Of a stretch of 64,000 bases of DNA, positions 6,859 to 16,125 are shown one piece after another; position 1 is the first letter of the stretch, and the number at the start of each line of letters is the position of its first letter. The position numbers and the translations under genes are program-made. Under the pieces are notes generated by a model, which worked only from the letters and a program-made list of their open reading frames with translations, was not told the origin of the DNA and made no database searches. Origin of the DNA: a virus. The stretch spans positions 1-64,000 of the IMG/VR virus record IMGVR_UViG_3300013126_000026; one strand, given 5' to 3'.

Positions 6859-7065
6859 TCATAGTTCGACTCCACAAAGTTCGGTGCCATCAGGATATTG
6901 ATCCCAGGCTCTACATTTTTCACTAACTGGATCTACTAACATCCAATTCCACAAATCATCTTCAATAGACCATTTTACATACTGATCTTTGGCAATTTCA
7001 TACCATCGGCCATCTTTAGGTGTTTTAGCAAACGAATTTGTTTGTGTTACCTCTTGGTTCATCAT
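6859..7065 (-). CDS. Hypothetical protein, 68 aa
   Basis: Tryptophan-rich (GRWYEIA, KWSIEDDLWNWMLVDP). Not recognised. Colinear with neighbours and with an in-frame ATG pair at the start. Confidence 0.5.
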   Translation of the reverse strand: MMNQEVTQTNSFAKTPKDGRWYEIAKDQYVKWSIEDDLWNWMLVDPVSEKCRAWDQYPDGTELCGVEL

Positions 7066-7092
7066 TCAACTCCGAAATATTCTCTTGATTGT

Positions 7093-7707
7093 TTAATCTT
7101 TTGTTGATTCATTATCTTCCTTTAAATTTATGCTAGCATTAAAAGCTATAGAAATCCTATCTTCATCATATAAATTTGGTTCAACATAGTGCACTAAAAA
7201 GGCAGGAAAAATGTAAAGGTCGCTTATATTTGGTACATATCTAGCAGTTGAACTTACAAACTCATTGTAATCAATAATTGTGTCAGGATTAATATGGTAT
7301 TGAAAATTAGTAGCAGGATGTTGAAATACAATACCACTTCCATTAGTTTTACACTTTATGTAATAAACTCCCGAAAATGTTGCTCCAGGATGAACATGCG
7401 GTCTATTAAAGCCTGACTTAGGATTAATATTTATCCATAAATTATCTATCGATATATAAGTTTTTTCATCTTTAAACTTCCAAAATTCTGCCACCTTTTC
7501 TACATGGTATCGTATTGTTGTAGCGAGTTTGGCAACTTCTTCATTGACTAAAGTTAATGATTGACTTTGCCAAGCTCCTACATTACTATTAGTTGCAGCT
7601 TTAGTAGAATTTTTTAATTGGTAGCTATAAGCTATTAATTTCTCATTGTCAATATTGTCTAAATTTGTATAGGCAAGGAAACTAGTAAAAAAGGTTTCAA
7701 TCTTCAT
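7093..7707 (-). CDS. 2OG-Fe(II) oxygenase, phage TIGR02466-like
   Basis: 204 residues. Iron-binding block RPHVHPGATFSGVYYI (HxH), then IFPAFLVHYVEP carrying the distal His, and RISIAFN with the arginine expected to bind 2-oxoglutarate. These three blocks in this order define the double-stranded beta-helix oxygenases. Phage members may hydroxylate protein, nucleic acid or small-molecule substrates; the target is unknown. It is adjacent to a second paralogue and is one of seven related genes in this window. Confidence 0.8.
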   Translation of the reverse strand: MKIETFFTSFLAYTNLDNIDNEKLIAYSYQLKNSTKAATNSNVGAWQSQSLTLVNEEVAKLATTIRYHVEKVAEFWKFKDEKTYISIDNLWININPKSGFNRPHVHPGATFSGVYYIKCKTNGSGIVFQHPATNFQYHINPDTIIDYNEFVSSTARYVPNISDLYIFPAFLVHYVEPNLYDEDRISIAFNASINLKEDNESTKD

Positions 7708-7719
7708 AGTAATTTTATT

Positions 7720-8334
7720 TCATAATTCTTTTAAATCTAAATTTAGATATTGAGTGCCTACTCCCATTTTTCCTTTTACAAAAAAATTAAATGCTACAGA
7801 ATATCTATCAATAGTTGATTCGTTTTTAGTCACTCTATGTGGCAATACAGATGGAAATAGAAATATATCATTATTTTTTGGTACTAAAGATAATTCTCTA
7901 CCATTGTAAATATTATACTCAACTGATTCAAGTCTTATTGTATCATAACGTCTAGGAGTTTCAAACATAATTTGTCCCGAATCTGGGGTAGTTTGTAAAT
8001 AAGCTACACCACTATATAGAGCATTTTCATGTATGTGTGAATCACACTTATCCCCCTGTTTATGTTTATTAGCCCAAGATGTTGTAATTTCTAATTCTAA
8101 ATTATCAGAAATTCTGAGAATATCTCGGAAATACATTTTAGAACATAACAATATAGAATTCCTAAAATTACTTAAATTTGATAGATTTAAAATTGTCATA
8201 CTTTTAGTGGTATAGCCACCACTATATGACTCCTCATATTCTAAATCTTTTATAAATTCTAATTCATCCTGTGTAAAATTACATGTTGATTTAAAAAATG
8301 GATATCCAAACAAGGGTAACACATTGTCATTCAT
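7720..8334 (-). CDS. 2OG-Fe(II) oxygenase, phage TIGR02466-like (second copy)
   Basis: 204 residues from MNDNVLPLFGYP, start chosen for the AGGAAG just upstream; a start seven codons earlier overlaps the previous gene. Iron block DSHIHENALYSGVAYL, distal FPSVLPHRVTKN and RYSVAFNF match the neighbour gene in order, but sequence similarity is limited, so this is an old paralogue rather than a recent duplicate. Confidence 0.8.
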   Translation of the reverse strand: MNDNVLPLFGYPFFKSTCNFTQDELEFIKDLEYEESYSGGYTTKSMTILNLSNLSNFRNSILLCSKMYFRDILRISDNLELEITTSWANKHKQGDKCDSHIHENALYSGVAYLQTTPDSGQIMFETPRRYDTIRLESVEYNIYNGRELSLVPKNNDIFLFPSVLPHRVTKNESTIDRYSVAFNFFVKGKMGVGTQYLNLDLKEL

Positions 8335-8351
8335 AATGCTTCCTAGTTTGT

Positions 8352-8588
8352 TCATTCTTTTATTCCAAAATGTTTTTTTATTTTATTGGCACTGCGTTGG
8401 TAAAACTTCAATTCTACATCATAGTCTATCTCAGGTGCCATTGGATCAGGTTCTAAACTAAGTAAACACTCTTGAATGATAGCCTGAGCAAATCTATTTT
8501 TAGCAATTTCCCATTTATCATGATCCGTTCCCAAACCATATACATCAATACGGCTATGTTTGGCAATTTGTCTTAATCGTTCGTTCAT
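8352..8588 (-). CDS. FAELIV-EC family small protein
   Basis: 78 residues: MNERLRQIAKHS, RFAQAIIQECLL and IKKHFGIKE give all three family blocks. Function unknown. Confidence 0.7.
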   Translation of the reverse strand: MNERLRQIAKHSRIDVYGLGTDHDKWEIAKNRFAQAIIQECLLSLEPDPMAPEIDYDVELKFYQRSANKIKKHFGIKE

Positions 8589-8679
8589 TATACTTTCTTA
8601 TTAAGTATAAATCCAACAAAGTATATAAAAAAGGCTTTGCCTGCCCTCATCATTTGCTTGTAATAATATTTACGGTAGG

Positions 8680-8892
8680 TCAATCTATTTCAAAATGTAA
8701 TTTAGTGTTCCAAACAGCATCACCCAATCGCAATTTATTATCATAAGCATGTTCCATAATACGGATACAGTCAGCAACAATTAATTCGGCGAACTTTTCC
8801 ATCATATGATCTTGGTAATCGCTAGCATAAAAGTTTTGATTATCTGCCCATTGTTCAGCCTTATTGGCAATTAATCTAATTCGTTCTTTCAT
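8680..8892 (-). CDS. FAELIV-EC family small protein
   Basis: 70 residues: MKERIRLIANKAEQW and KFAELIVADCIRIM give the first two family blocks; the C-terminus ends TKLHFEID rather than KKHFG, so it is a divergent or shortened member. Confidence 0.65.
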   Translation of the reverse strand: MKERIRLIANKAEQWADNQNFYASDYQDHMMEKFAELIVADCIRIMEHAYDNKLRLGDAVWNTKLHFEID

Positions 8893-8907
8893 AAAAATTT
8901 CCTATAC

Positions 8908-9075
8908 TTAAACCAAGTCTTTACAGGCATCTGTATCTTCTAACGGAAGTTTTTTAATATTGACAATAGTTTGGTTGAATAAAGTAGTAAATTCAGACCT
9001 TGCTATATCTTCATTTTCACAGGTGACAATATAATCTACATCAATACCTGTAATTACATATAATGCCTTTTCCAT
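8908..9075 (-). CDS. Hypothetical protein, 55 aa
   Basis: Starts MEKALYVITGIDVDY; the ATG overlaps the preceding stop (TAATG at 9075), indicating translational coupling. Not recognised. Confidence 0.5.
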   Translation of the reverse strand: MEKALYVITGIDVDYIVTCENEDIARSEFTTLFNQTIVNIKKLPLEDTDACKDLV

Positions 9076-9344
9076 TATTTGTCAACATAAGTAAAAAGTA
9101 TCCACTTAGCACGATTGAGGGTTTGGCGAACATCCTCAACCACCATAAAATCGTAGGTCCCACCATTGTCATGGGCAAGCATTTCCTGACAATTGCTCAT
9201 TAAACTAGCAGCATACATTGCCGGGCCACTGAAACGGAAAGTAAGGCTTTGTTCTACAGCCTCACGCATTTCAGGCTCAGTACACCCATACATGCGGACT
9301 TCACGCTTTTGTTGCTCGGTCATAGTTGCGTAAGATACAGACAT
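9075..9344 (-). CDS. Hypothetical protein, 89 aa
   Basis: Starts MSVSYATMTEQQKREVRMYG; helical, no catalytic motif. First gene behind the promoter at 9378-9406. Confidence 0.6.
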   Translation of the reverse strand: MSVSYATMTEQQKREVRMYGCTEPEMREAVEQSLTFRFSGPAMYAASLMSNCQEMLAHDNGGTYDFMVVEDVRQTLNRAKWILFTYVDK

Positions 9345-9377
9345 TTATTACCCCGTTTGTTTACTGTCAATGTTGCT

Positions 9378-9406
9378 ATTATAGTACCAAACCCATTTAT
9401 TGTCAA
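9378..9406 (-). promoter_or_regulatory. Consensus sigma70 promoter TTGACA-17-TATAAT
   Basis: Perfect hexamers and 17-bp spacer on the minus strand, 34 bp upstream of the ATG at 9344. A second TTGACA at 9370-9365 sits between promoter and gene, an arrangement repeated at 3286-3330. Confidence 0.85.
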
Positions 9407-9444
9407 GCCTGTAGTATCTTTAACTAATATTATTTTCTTAATTA

Positions 9445-11952
9445 TTAGCCTGCTGGTGTACCATATGCAAAAATTGGGTCGCTTGGCCCGGCGCTAACTG
9501 CATAATAAGCATTACCTTGTTGATTTGTGTTATTAAATCCAATTTGCACTGGACTATTTACATTTGCCATTGCACCTCCACCAAGACCAGAATACAGCAC
9601 CCCATTTCCCCAAGCATACAAGGTATTATCTGATAAAATCCCAACCACCATGCCGTTATTTCTGGAAGCAACTGCTACCCAGCTACTTGACCCCACTTGT
9701 ACAGGGCTGCTTACAGCAGAAGCACCACCAGTACCCAATGTTACTGCCGCTCCCCAAGTAAATAATTTATTATTAGCATCTATACCTTGAGAACTACTGG
9801 CGCTGCCATTTACAAACTTCCATATATTATTGCCTATTTGTGTAGGCAAGGTTTTTGAGCTTGCTGTTCCGTCACCTAATGACCCTGACGTATTCGTTCC
9901 CCAACCAAATAATAATCCATCCATGCGTATAACCCAAGCCCCCGTCCCTCTACTTGAGACATATTGCCAATAGTCAGTGCCAATCTGCACTGGGCTGCTT
10001 CTGTCTGTCAACGTTCCGTCACCTAGTGCTGCCCCATTGACAGACCTGCCCCATGACCACAAGGTTCGGTCTGATCTGATAGCATAAGTAGTATCACCTG
10101 TGCTAACCATATTCCAACTGCTAGAACCAATCTGAACAGGGCTACTTTGATTAATTTGTGTCCCGTCACCCAATTGTCCGTAAAAATTATTACCCCATGC
10201 CCATAGTGTAAAGTCGTCACGAATAGCAAGTACAGAACCTGAAAGACCTGTACTAACCATTTTCCAACTGTTAGTACCTAATTGTGTAAAGCTACTGCTA
10301 TCGGTAGTGGTCCCATCTCCTAATGAACCAATTGAGTTTAATCCATAATTCCATAAAGTGTTGTCAGATTTAATAGCCTGAACTGTAAAAGGGGACACTG
10401 TAGTTTGTATACTTTTCCAAGTAGTTGAAGGAGTTAAACTATCAAACATACGAGTTAGCTGTCTTAATTGTGGTATAGAATTCTGTGTTATCTCTGTCCA
10501 AGTTGTATATAAGGATGTAGTTGATGTCATACCAATGGCTAGTGGGACTGACCCTGCCAAATAAGCAGTAGAGTTTAAATCAGAATAAATAGCCCCACCA
10601 ATATTGCCAGAACCCGTTGAAATTCCTGAAACAAATTTTACATTTGAAGCAACTTGCGTAGGTATACTAACAGATACAGTATCTCCTGTACCCAACTGAT
10701 ATGTTTGGTTAGTCCCACATACATATAAATCATTATTACTATCAACCATATATGATCTTTGCAAAGCCAGATTAGGACGAAGAAATACTGTTTTATCACT
10801 ATTGGCTCTTATCCAATTATTTGCCGATCCCATTTGCACTGGGACAAGATAACTTAAAGTAGTATTTTGTCCTTGCCCTAGTTCATAACTTGAGTTTTGT
10901 CCCCAGCCCCATAATGTTCCATCATCTTTTACCGCTACAACATGTGAATCTGCTAGTCCAACGTCTACCCAATTGCCTGACACTTGTACTGGAGTACTTG
11001 AATTTGTAGTATTACCTCTAGCTAACATACCTACTAACCCTGATCCCCATATATATAATTGATTTTGATCATTTATCGCAGCCATATTAAATTTACCAGA
11101 ATTTACAGTCACCCAATTATTTGCTGATCCTACTTGAACTGGACTGCTGTATGAAGTAGTACTTCCTACCCCCAAAACGCCACTTGTTCCTAACCCCCAA
11201 GTCCAAAGTGTATTATCCGATCGTATAGCTCCAGTAAAATTAGCACCACATGAAACCATATTCCAACTACTTGTTCCTATTTGTACAGGTGAACTAGCCC
11301 ACGCTGTAGACCCTGTACCCAGAACACCATTTATTCCATTTCCCCAAGCCCAAAGCAAATTATTATTGTCGATAAATAGCACCGAATTAATAGATGTGGA
11401 ATATTTTTTATAACTATCATCAGTTGATGTAGTAACTTTACCAGGTATTTGTATAGGATAGGGTTGGGTCCCAGGTGCGATTGATGTGCTTCTAAAACTA
11501 GAGAAACCTTGAAAAATTCCATAGTTAGCAGTAAGAGAATTACCAACTATATTACCATAGTTAAAAAGATTCCCATTTGTGTCAATAAAATTTAACTGGC
11601 CTCCTGAGGATAAAGTCTGTGTAGGAAATCTGATAGGTACTTTAGGCACTTGAAGTGTATTATAGGCATCAGGGGAGGCTATTGCCACGTCGGTGAACCC
11701 AAACACTGTGTAAGCAGATATGGCAGGGACAGGAACTGTCCCTGCCGCAGCAAATAATTGTCCTATATCAGATCCTACACTGGTAGAAAAAAAGTTAGTG
11801 GTTCCATATGCTGCCCCTGCGCTAGCTGGAGCATAAACACTACCTAAATCATTACCTTGTATAGTGAATCCTGTATTTGCTCCTGGGGTAGCGTTACCAA
11901 TTGGATCTAATAAACTATCTAAATCTATGCCATTTACTGAATACCCAGCCAT
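9445..11952 (-). CDS. RCC1-repeat beta-propeller protein, 835 aa
   Basis: After about 110 N-terminal residues of non-repeat sequence, the protein carries many units of the form WxWGxNxxGxLGxGTTxxxxSPVQIG...W..VS.G....AI..DN.L. This is the RCC1 blade signature; units occur around residues 130-430 and 510-800, enough for two seven-bladed propellers. No signal peptide. Propellers of this kind bind proteins or glycans. Length, repetitive make-up and a T4-late-like box upstream suggest a virion surface protein or adhesin rather than a GTPase regulator. Role is inferred. Confidence 0.75.
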   Translation of the reverse strand: MAGYSVNGIDLDSLLDPIGNATPGANTGFTIQGNDLGSVYAPASAGAAYGTTNFFSTSVGSDIGQLFAAAGTVPVPAISAYTVFGFTDVAIASPDAYNTLQVPKVPIRFPTQTLSSGGQLNFIDTNGNLFNYGNIVGNSLTANYGIFQGFSSFRSTSIAPGTQPYPIQIPGKVTTSTDDSYKKYSTSINSVLFIDNNNLLWAWGNGINGVLGTGSTAWASSPVQIGTSSWNMVSCGANFTGAIRSDNTLWTWGLGTSGVLGVGSTTSYSSPVQVGSANNWVTVNSGKFNMAAINDQNQLYIWGSGLVGMLARGNTTNSSTPVQVSGNWVDVGLADSHVVAVKDDGTLWGWGQNSSYELGQGQNTTLSYLVPVQMGSANNWIRANSDKTVFLRPNLALQRSYMVDSNNDLYVCGTNQTYQLGTGDTVSVSIPTQVASNVKFVSGISTGSGNIGGAIYSDLNSTAYLAGSVPLAIGMTSTTSLYTTWTEITQNSIPQLRQLTRMFDSLTPSTTWKSIQTTVSPFTVQAIKSDNTLWNYGLNSIGSLGDGTTTDSSSFTQLGTNSWKMVSTGLSGSVLAIRDDFTLWAWGNNFYGQLGDGTQINQSSPVQIGSSSWNMVSTGDTTYAIRSDRTLWSWGRSVNGAALGDGTLTDRSSPVQIGTDYWQYVSSRGTGAWVIRMDGLLFGWGTNTSGSLGDGTASSKTLPTQIGNNIWKFVNGSASSSQGIDANNKLFTWGAAVTLGTGGASAVSSPVQVGSSSWVAVASRNNGMVVGILSDNTLYAWGNGVLYSGLGGGAMANVNSPVQIGFNNTNQQGNAYYAVSAGPSDPIFAYGTPAG

Positions 11953-11963
11953 TTATAATCTCC

Positions 11964-11980
11964 TGTAACATTATGTTACA
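11964..11980 (-). repeat. Perfect 8-bp-arm palindrome in the RCC1 gene leader
   Basis: TGTAACATtATGTTACA lies immediately upstream of the GGAG ribosome site of the RCC1 gene. It could form an mRNA hairpin that controls ribosome access or be an operator. Confidence 0.5.
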
Positions 11981-11982
11981 AG

Positions 11983-11990
11983 TATTTATT
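11983..11990 (-). promoter_or_regulatory. T4-late-promoter-like AATAAATA box
   Basis: One mismatch from TATAAATA, 31 bp upstream of the RCC1 start, giving a short leader that contains the palindrome. Weak evidence alone. Confidence 0.35.
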
Positions 11991-12030
11991 AACATTAGGG
12001 CAAAAATATTCAAAAAAAAACTATTTAGAA

Positions 12031-12189
12031 TCAGTACTTTACAATACGTAAAAATTGATTTTCTGATGGTTGAAGATAAGTATATGCCTTATTAAGTGCT
12101 CCTGCCCTACTATATGAACTTACAGTGAATTTGACAATTAGTTTGTTGCTGTCATATTTATCAACTAACTCAACTAGATACTTTGTCAT
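12031..12189 (-). CDS. Hypothetical protein, 52 aa
   Basis: Starts MTKYLVELVDKYDS, with AAGGAG seven bases upstream, which decides the start. Beta-rich small protein, not recognised. Confidence 0.6.
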   Translation of the reverse strand: MTKYLVELVDKYDSNKLIVKFTVSSYSRAGALNKAYTYLQPSENQFLRIVKY

Positions 12190-12218
12190 AATTGTCTCCT
12201 TGTACAGTAGCAACCTGT

Positions 12219-12247
12219 ATATTAAACGAATATTTATTACCTGTCAA
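12219..12247 (-). promoter_or_regulatory. Possible sigma70 promoter TTGACA-17-TAATAT
   Basis: Perfect -35 and 17-bp spacing, but a weak -10. It overlaps the last codon of clpP and would read the 52-aa gene. Confidence 0.4.
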
Positions 12248-12837
12248 GATTCACGACTATCAATAATTTTATCTACCAATCCAAAACTTACAGATTCTTC
12301 GGCACTCATGTATTTGTCACGCTGTGTTGCGGCAATTAGTTCTTCCTCAGTTTTTCCTACTGAGTTATGCTTAACATAAATTTGAGTTAATGTGGTATTA
12401 AGTTTAATCATTTCTTCCATTTGAATTTTAGCATCCCATACTGTACCTCTAGAACCGCCAGAAACTGAATGTATCATATGGCGAGCATTAGGTAGAATAT
12501 ATCGTTTACCAGTACTTCCTGCTTGTGCTAACAAACTACCCATACTACAAGCTTGCCCCATTACAATAGTGCTTACATCTGGTTTAATAAATTGCATGGT
12601 ATCATAAATCGCAAGACCTGCGGTTACGCTACCACCTGGACTATTAATGTATAGTTGAACATCTTTGGAACTATCTTCACTTTCCAAAAACAATAATTGT
12701 GCTACAATAAGATTTGCCATTTGGTCATGTACTTCACCTTCAAGCAAAATCACTCGATCCCGTAATAATCGGCTGTAAATATCGTAGCTACGTTCGCCTT
12801 TGCTTGTCTGTTCAAGCACCATTGGTACCAAAGTCAT
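12244..12837 (-). CDS. clpP: ATP-dependent Clp protease proteolytic subunit
   Basis: 197 residues, full family length. Catalytic triad visible: Ser98 in [10 protein letters not shown], His123 in [10 protein letters not shown], Asp174 in [11 protein letters not shown]. The N-terminus [20 protein letters not shown] is the usual axial-loop sequence of bacterial ClpP, and no long propeptide is present. It forms a tetradecameric barrel that degrades substrates fed by ClpX or ClpA. The same window encodes a ClpX with the docking loop and a ClpS adaptor, so the phage could build its own ClpXP or mix with host parts. Confidence 0.95.
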   Translation of the reverse strand: MTLVPMVLEQTSKGERSYDIYSRLLRDRVILLEGEVHDQMANLIVAQLLFLESEDSSKDVQLYINSPGGSVTAGLAIYDTMQFIKPDVSTIVMGQACSMGSLLAQAGSTGKRYILPNARHMIHSVSGGSRGTVWDAKIQMEEMIKLNTTLTQIYVKHNSVGKTEEELIAATQRDKYMSAEESVSFGLVDKIIDSRES

Positions 12838-12874
12838 AAGATTCCTTTTAAATTAATATCAATAAATATTATAT

Positions 12875-13966
12875 ATGAGATACTACGAAATTAAAAATCT
12901 TTTGGAAGAAGTAAACAAGGACGAAACCCCAGGGGTAGCACCTGCGCCCGTAACCAAGCAACAAGTAGAGCAAATACTAAGAGCCGCAGGATACGAACAG
13001 TTTAAAATAGCAAGAAATAAGATTAATGTTTTGGTTCAAATCCCCGATGGTCAGAAAAAAGCGGAATTTCGTAGTGCTATCCTAAGAGAAATATTAGCTA
13101 CATTACAGCAAAAACTACCTGAGGGTGATGCTGAATTTACTACTGACCCGGGCGTAAGTAGTATAGGCGGTATTGTTTTCACAGATAGTCCTGTTAGTGT
13201 AGTAGTCAAAGACGTTGGTAAACAAGGTGATCAAAGTGCGGGTGTAGCGAACGAATTAGAATTAGCTAGTTTATTACAATCAGTAATTGAAAAATACGGT
13301 AGCGCAAACGTTAGTTTTGTAGATGAACGCGGTAAACGCATGACCATTAAAAATTGTACTAATGTAGATGTAGCCGGCCGTGACACATCAGGTCGTAAAA
13401 AAGCAGACGTTGTATTGACTAGTGAACGAGGATCACTTCCTATTAGTATCAAAAAATTAGATGCTGACATGTGGGAAAGTGCTGACAATTTGTTTGGTGA
13501 ACGTGCTAGAGGAATATTAGATAAACTAATCGCTAGCGGAGATATTAGATTAAACAAGATTGGTGACAGAAAAATGAAGACAGGTACCGTGCCTGTTTAT
13601 GAACTAAGCAAAGAAATCGTCATGGAACCTACTGAAGAAGAAGCCATGCAAGCGATCTTTGGTAGTGATTTAAATCCTAAAGGCGGTGTTGTCATACAAA
13701 CATTCAAACCCGAGCATTTTAAACAAGTTGACAACAATATCACAGTGGATGCCCATGCGGTTATCACAAACAAGGCTGAAATTCCTGAAAGCCATTTAAT
13801 GGTTTGGTTATTACGCAACGATAGCACACGCAATGGGGGTAGCTTAGGTATCGCCGGTATTAGACCACTGGGAGTTACATTAACTCGCGGTATAGGTAAG
13901 ACCGGTAAAAAAGATGTTATTCTGGTTGATGTAAACGGAAACGTTGTTAAGAATCCTAATATTTAA
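12875..13966 (+). CDS. Putative packaged protein with possible nuclease-like core, 363 aa
   Basis: Plus-strand gene divergent from clpP. The N-terminus MRYYEIKNLLEE resembles the starts of the genes at 14057-15604 and 36293-36832 and could be a capsid-targeting peptide cleaved at an L-x-E site. Residues about 165-195 contain KKADVVL...GSLPISIKK, a spacing that resembles the D...xIK core of PD-(D/E)xK nucleases but is not conclusive. The last 90 residues are rich in glycine and hydrophobic beta-strand pattern. Not otherwise recognised. Confidence 0.6.
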   Translation: MRYYEIKNLLEEVNKDETPGVAPAPVTKQQVEQILRAAGYEQFKIARNKINVLVQIPDGQKKAEFRSAILREILATLQQKLPEGDAEFTTDPGVSSIGGIVFTDSPVSVVVKDVGKQGDQSAGVANELELASLLQSVIEKYGSANVSFVDERGKRMTIKNCTNVDVAGRDTSGRKKADVVLTSERGSLPISIKKLDADMWESADNLFGERARGILDKLIASGDIRLNKIGDRKMKTGTVPVYELSKEIVMEPTEEEAMQAIFGSDLNPKGGVVIQTFKPEHFKQVDNNITVDAHAVITNKAEIPESHLMVWLLRNDSTRNGGSLGIAGIRPLGVTLTRGIGKTGKKDVILVDVNGNVVKNPNI

Positions 13967-14034
13967 CATTTATCAAAGTTTTGTTTAGCGAACCACCTAC
14001 GCATCATGTGTGCTCGTTTTAATGATATACCATA
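13963..14034 (-). pseudogene. Relic of the 3' end of a SprT-like gene
   Basis: Minus-strand frame ISLKRAHMMRRWFAKQNFD-KC-stop aligns with the C-terminus of the intact SprT-like protein at 15614 (IPLKKVVHSIIWFNKQNLL-KC-stop). No start codon or catalytic part remains; an in-frame stop lies just upstream. It flanks the other side of the 515-aa gene. Confidence 0.6.
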
Positions 14035-14056
14035 AATACAGGAAAGTTATGAGTTG

Positions 14057-15604
14057 TCAAGACTTTTTGCGTTTTTCTCTACCCACACTTGGTTCTGGGG
14101 TCTTTTCTTTTTTACCTAATACACTTTTTGTTGTAATGTCTTTAGCAGACTGTGTAAATTCTTCTTCATCTTCTACACTATCAATATCATCTACTCTTGG
14201 TTCGCCTGGTTCATAGCTTACACTATCATCTGTACGACCTAATTTAAAACTAAACCCACCTGTAGTAGGTTCTTTGGCACTAGATTTATTTTCTAACGAA
14301 ACTTTACCATCAAGTTTAGCTGGCCATTGTGTTTCAAAAGTAAACTCATATTTGTTTTTCTTTTGGTAATCAGTGTATTGCTGAACAAAATTCATTTCTA
14401 AAATTTCAAGAACCATAGCCCTAAATTCGGGCAGTGCTTCTTTATTATTAATAGCATCAGCAACTTCACGCTTAATAGCATATATAATTTTACCACCTGG
14501 AGTTGCCGTTTGACTTGCCACACTTCCTAAAATACTATTCCATTCATTACCAAATGGTATTTTTTGTCCTTTCAGACTGGCAATTAATTTTTGTTTAAGT
14601 TCAGGATTTTTTCTAAATGGCAAAAAATTATGCCAAACTTTATCAATTGATTTTGAATTTGCTTTATAAATTAAATCCATAGCATCAAATGCTTGGTCTA
14701 ATGTACCTCTTTCTTTACATAACTTAACTAATTCTACACCATTTTTTAGTTTAGGATCCTGCTCAATATGAGGAGGAATCTTTAAACCTGATATAGCAGG
14801 GGCTGCTCCACCGTCTTTGCCCTTACTTGATATATTAATATTATGATTAGTGTTTGGGTTACTTATCATACCAAAACTATCTGCCAAAGCAAAATTACTT
14901 GCTGATGGAAATTTTACAACTAATTCATCTGTAGACGCACCTAACCATTCTTGGAAAGCTGCCCTCTTTGGAAATCTTGATCTACCATATAATAATGCTA
15001 GTACTCCCAAATACTCACCGGCATTATCTTGTATTGCTGCTCGTAGCTTATCATTTTGAGCAGTTTCAGGGCTAATTGATACTGACTCACCTGAAACAAT
15101 ATATCCTGCTAATTGTATAACGATCTTGCCATAATCAGTACTATTAAGTACAGGATTGCTTACTATGGTTTCATAAAAATCAGTAGCAGGTATGTCTCTA
15201 TCTGTTATCCCAATTGCCTTTGGTGTCAATGCGTAACTTGCTTTTCCACCTTGTGCTTGTGGCTCATCTAATCCTACACTAGCACCACCAAACTCTGTTG
15301 TCTTAAGTAATTTACTAAGTGGCATAACATTTTTGCCATTGTAATTTTCGCCTTGTGCTAATTTTATAAACTGAGCTTCCTTACTATCAGTAAAGTTTTC
15401 TATATCAGGATCCCATAATTGTTGATAACGCTCTGCTTCACTGGGGTCGATCATAACCTCTTGGTTATCTACTGTGGTAAATTTTCTTTGAGCAGCTATT
15501 TTTTTAATAAAAGAATCATAACGACTAGGTCTATTTTTAAACTCACTAGCAGCCAATGTAATACCCTCACTGAGGAAATCTATTAAATTAATTAAATCAC
15601 GCAT
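14057..15604 (-). CDS. Putative packaged phage protein, 515 aa
   Basis: Starts MRDLINLIDFLSEG, similar in layout to the other two candidate capsid-targeting N-termini, with FLSE followed by G as a T4-prohead-protease-like site. The body is helical and charged. Residues about 400-515 form a low-complexity acidic-then-basic tail ending in REKRKKS. No enzyme motif found. Lies between a SprT relic and the intact SprT gene, which suggests insertion or duplication at this locus. Confidence 0.6.
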   Translation of the reverse strand: MRDLINLIDFLSEGITLAASEFKNRPSRYDSFIKKIAAQRKFTTVDNQEVMIDPSEAERYQQLWDPDIENFTDSKEAQFIKLAQGENYNGKNVMPLSKLLKTTEFGGASVGLDEPQAQGGKASYALTPKAIGITDRDIPATDFYETIVSNPVLNSTDYGKIVIQLAGYIVSGESVSISPETAQNDKLRAAIQDNAGEYLGVLALLYGRSRFPKRAAFQEWLGASTDELVVKFPSASNFALADSFGMISNPNTNHNINISSKGKDGGAAPAISGLKIPPHIEQDPKLKNGVELVKLCKERGTLDQAFDAMDLIYKANSKSIDKVWHNFLPFRKNPELKQKLIASLKGQKIPFGNEWNSILGSVASQTATPGGKIIYAIKREVADAINNKEALPEFRAMVLEILEMNFVQQYTDYQKKNKYEFTFETQWPAKLDGKVSLENKSSAKEPTTGGFSFKLGRTDDSVSYEPGEPRVDDIDSVEDEEEFTQSAKDITTKSVLGKKEKTPEPSVGREKRKKS

Positions 15605-15613
15605 AATATATAT

Positions 15614-16099
15614 TTAGCACTTTAGTAAGTTTTGTTTATTGAACCATATTATACTATGTACTACTTTTTTTAATGGTATTTGGTGTTTTAAAAACTTCTT
15701 TCTGTGGATATAAAAAGTTGGCCCATGACTCATAAATGGTTCTAATCCTTTTTTTATTCGCTTATATCCAAGTATATCCCATTGATATTGATGGGCCATT
15801 TCATGTGCTATAATCATAATTAACCATTGTTTACAGAAATGATTTTGTGTAACGATTAATTCACATCCTGATTTATATTTTGTAGGATTTTTTGTCCCTA
15901 CACACATACCCCAATAATTTGTTATTCTATTTTTAACTATTATTTTAGGAGTATGAAGTTTATCATTGAATAGTTCTGTATTAATAATCTTATATAATTT
16001 TTTAACCTCAGTTAAACTTGTTTTGTATGACTTTCGTTTTTGCTGACTTATAGTGGGAAGTTCGCAATTCATTAAATCTGTCAATTTGGAAGTTCTCAT
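15614..16099 (-). CDS. SprT-like zinc metalloprotease
   Basis: 161 residues. HExxH zinc motif in AHEMAHQYQ at about residue 110, preceded by the VKKLYKIINTELFND helix and the YWGMCVGT strand that mark SprT/Spartan domains; a third ligand is likely the His in MSHGPTFY. Family members cut proteins trapped on DNA or act in phage DNA transactions. No DNA-binding zinc ribbon is evident after the protease domain, so this is a minimal form. Confidence 0.8.
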   Translation of the reverse strand: MRTSKLTDLMNCELPTISQQKRKSYKTSLTEVKKLYKIINTELFNDKLHTPKIIVKNRITNYWGMCVGTKNPTKYKSGCELIVTQNHFCKQWLIMIIAHEMAHQYQWDILGYKRIKKGLEPFMSHGPTFYIHRKKFLKHQIPLKKVVHSIIWFNKQNLLKC

Positions 16100-16106
16100 A
16101 TAAATA
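16099..16106 (+). promoter_or_regulatory. T4-late-promoter-like TATAAATA box
   Basis: Exact match on the plus strand, with AGGAG about eight bases after it and the ATG of the EF-hand gene at 16126. Confidence 0.4.
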
Positions 16107-16125
16107 TTTATTTAGGAGACACAAC

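Noticed and set aside
10023-10229. Open frames inside the RCC1 gene (also 11331-11546 and plus-strand ones)
   Set aside because: Products of the repetitive coding sequence read in other frames.
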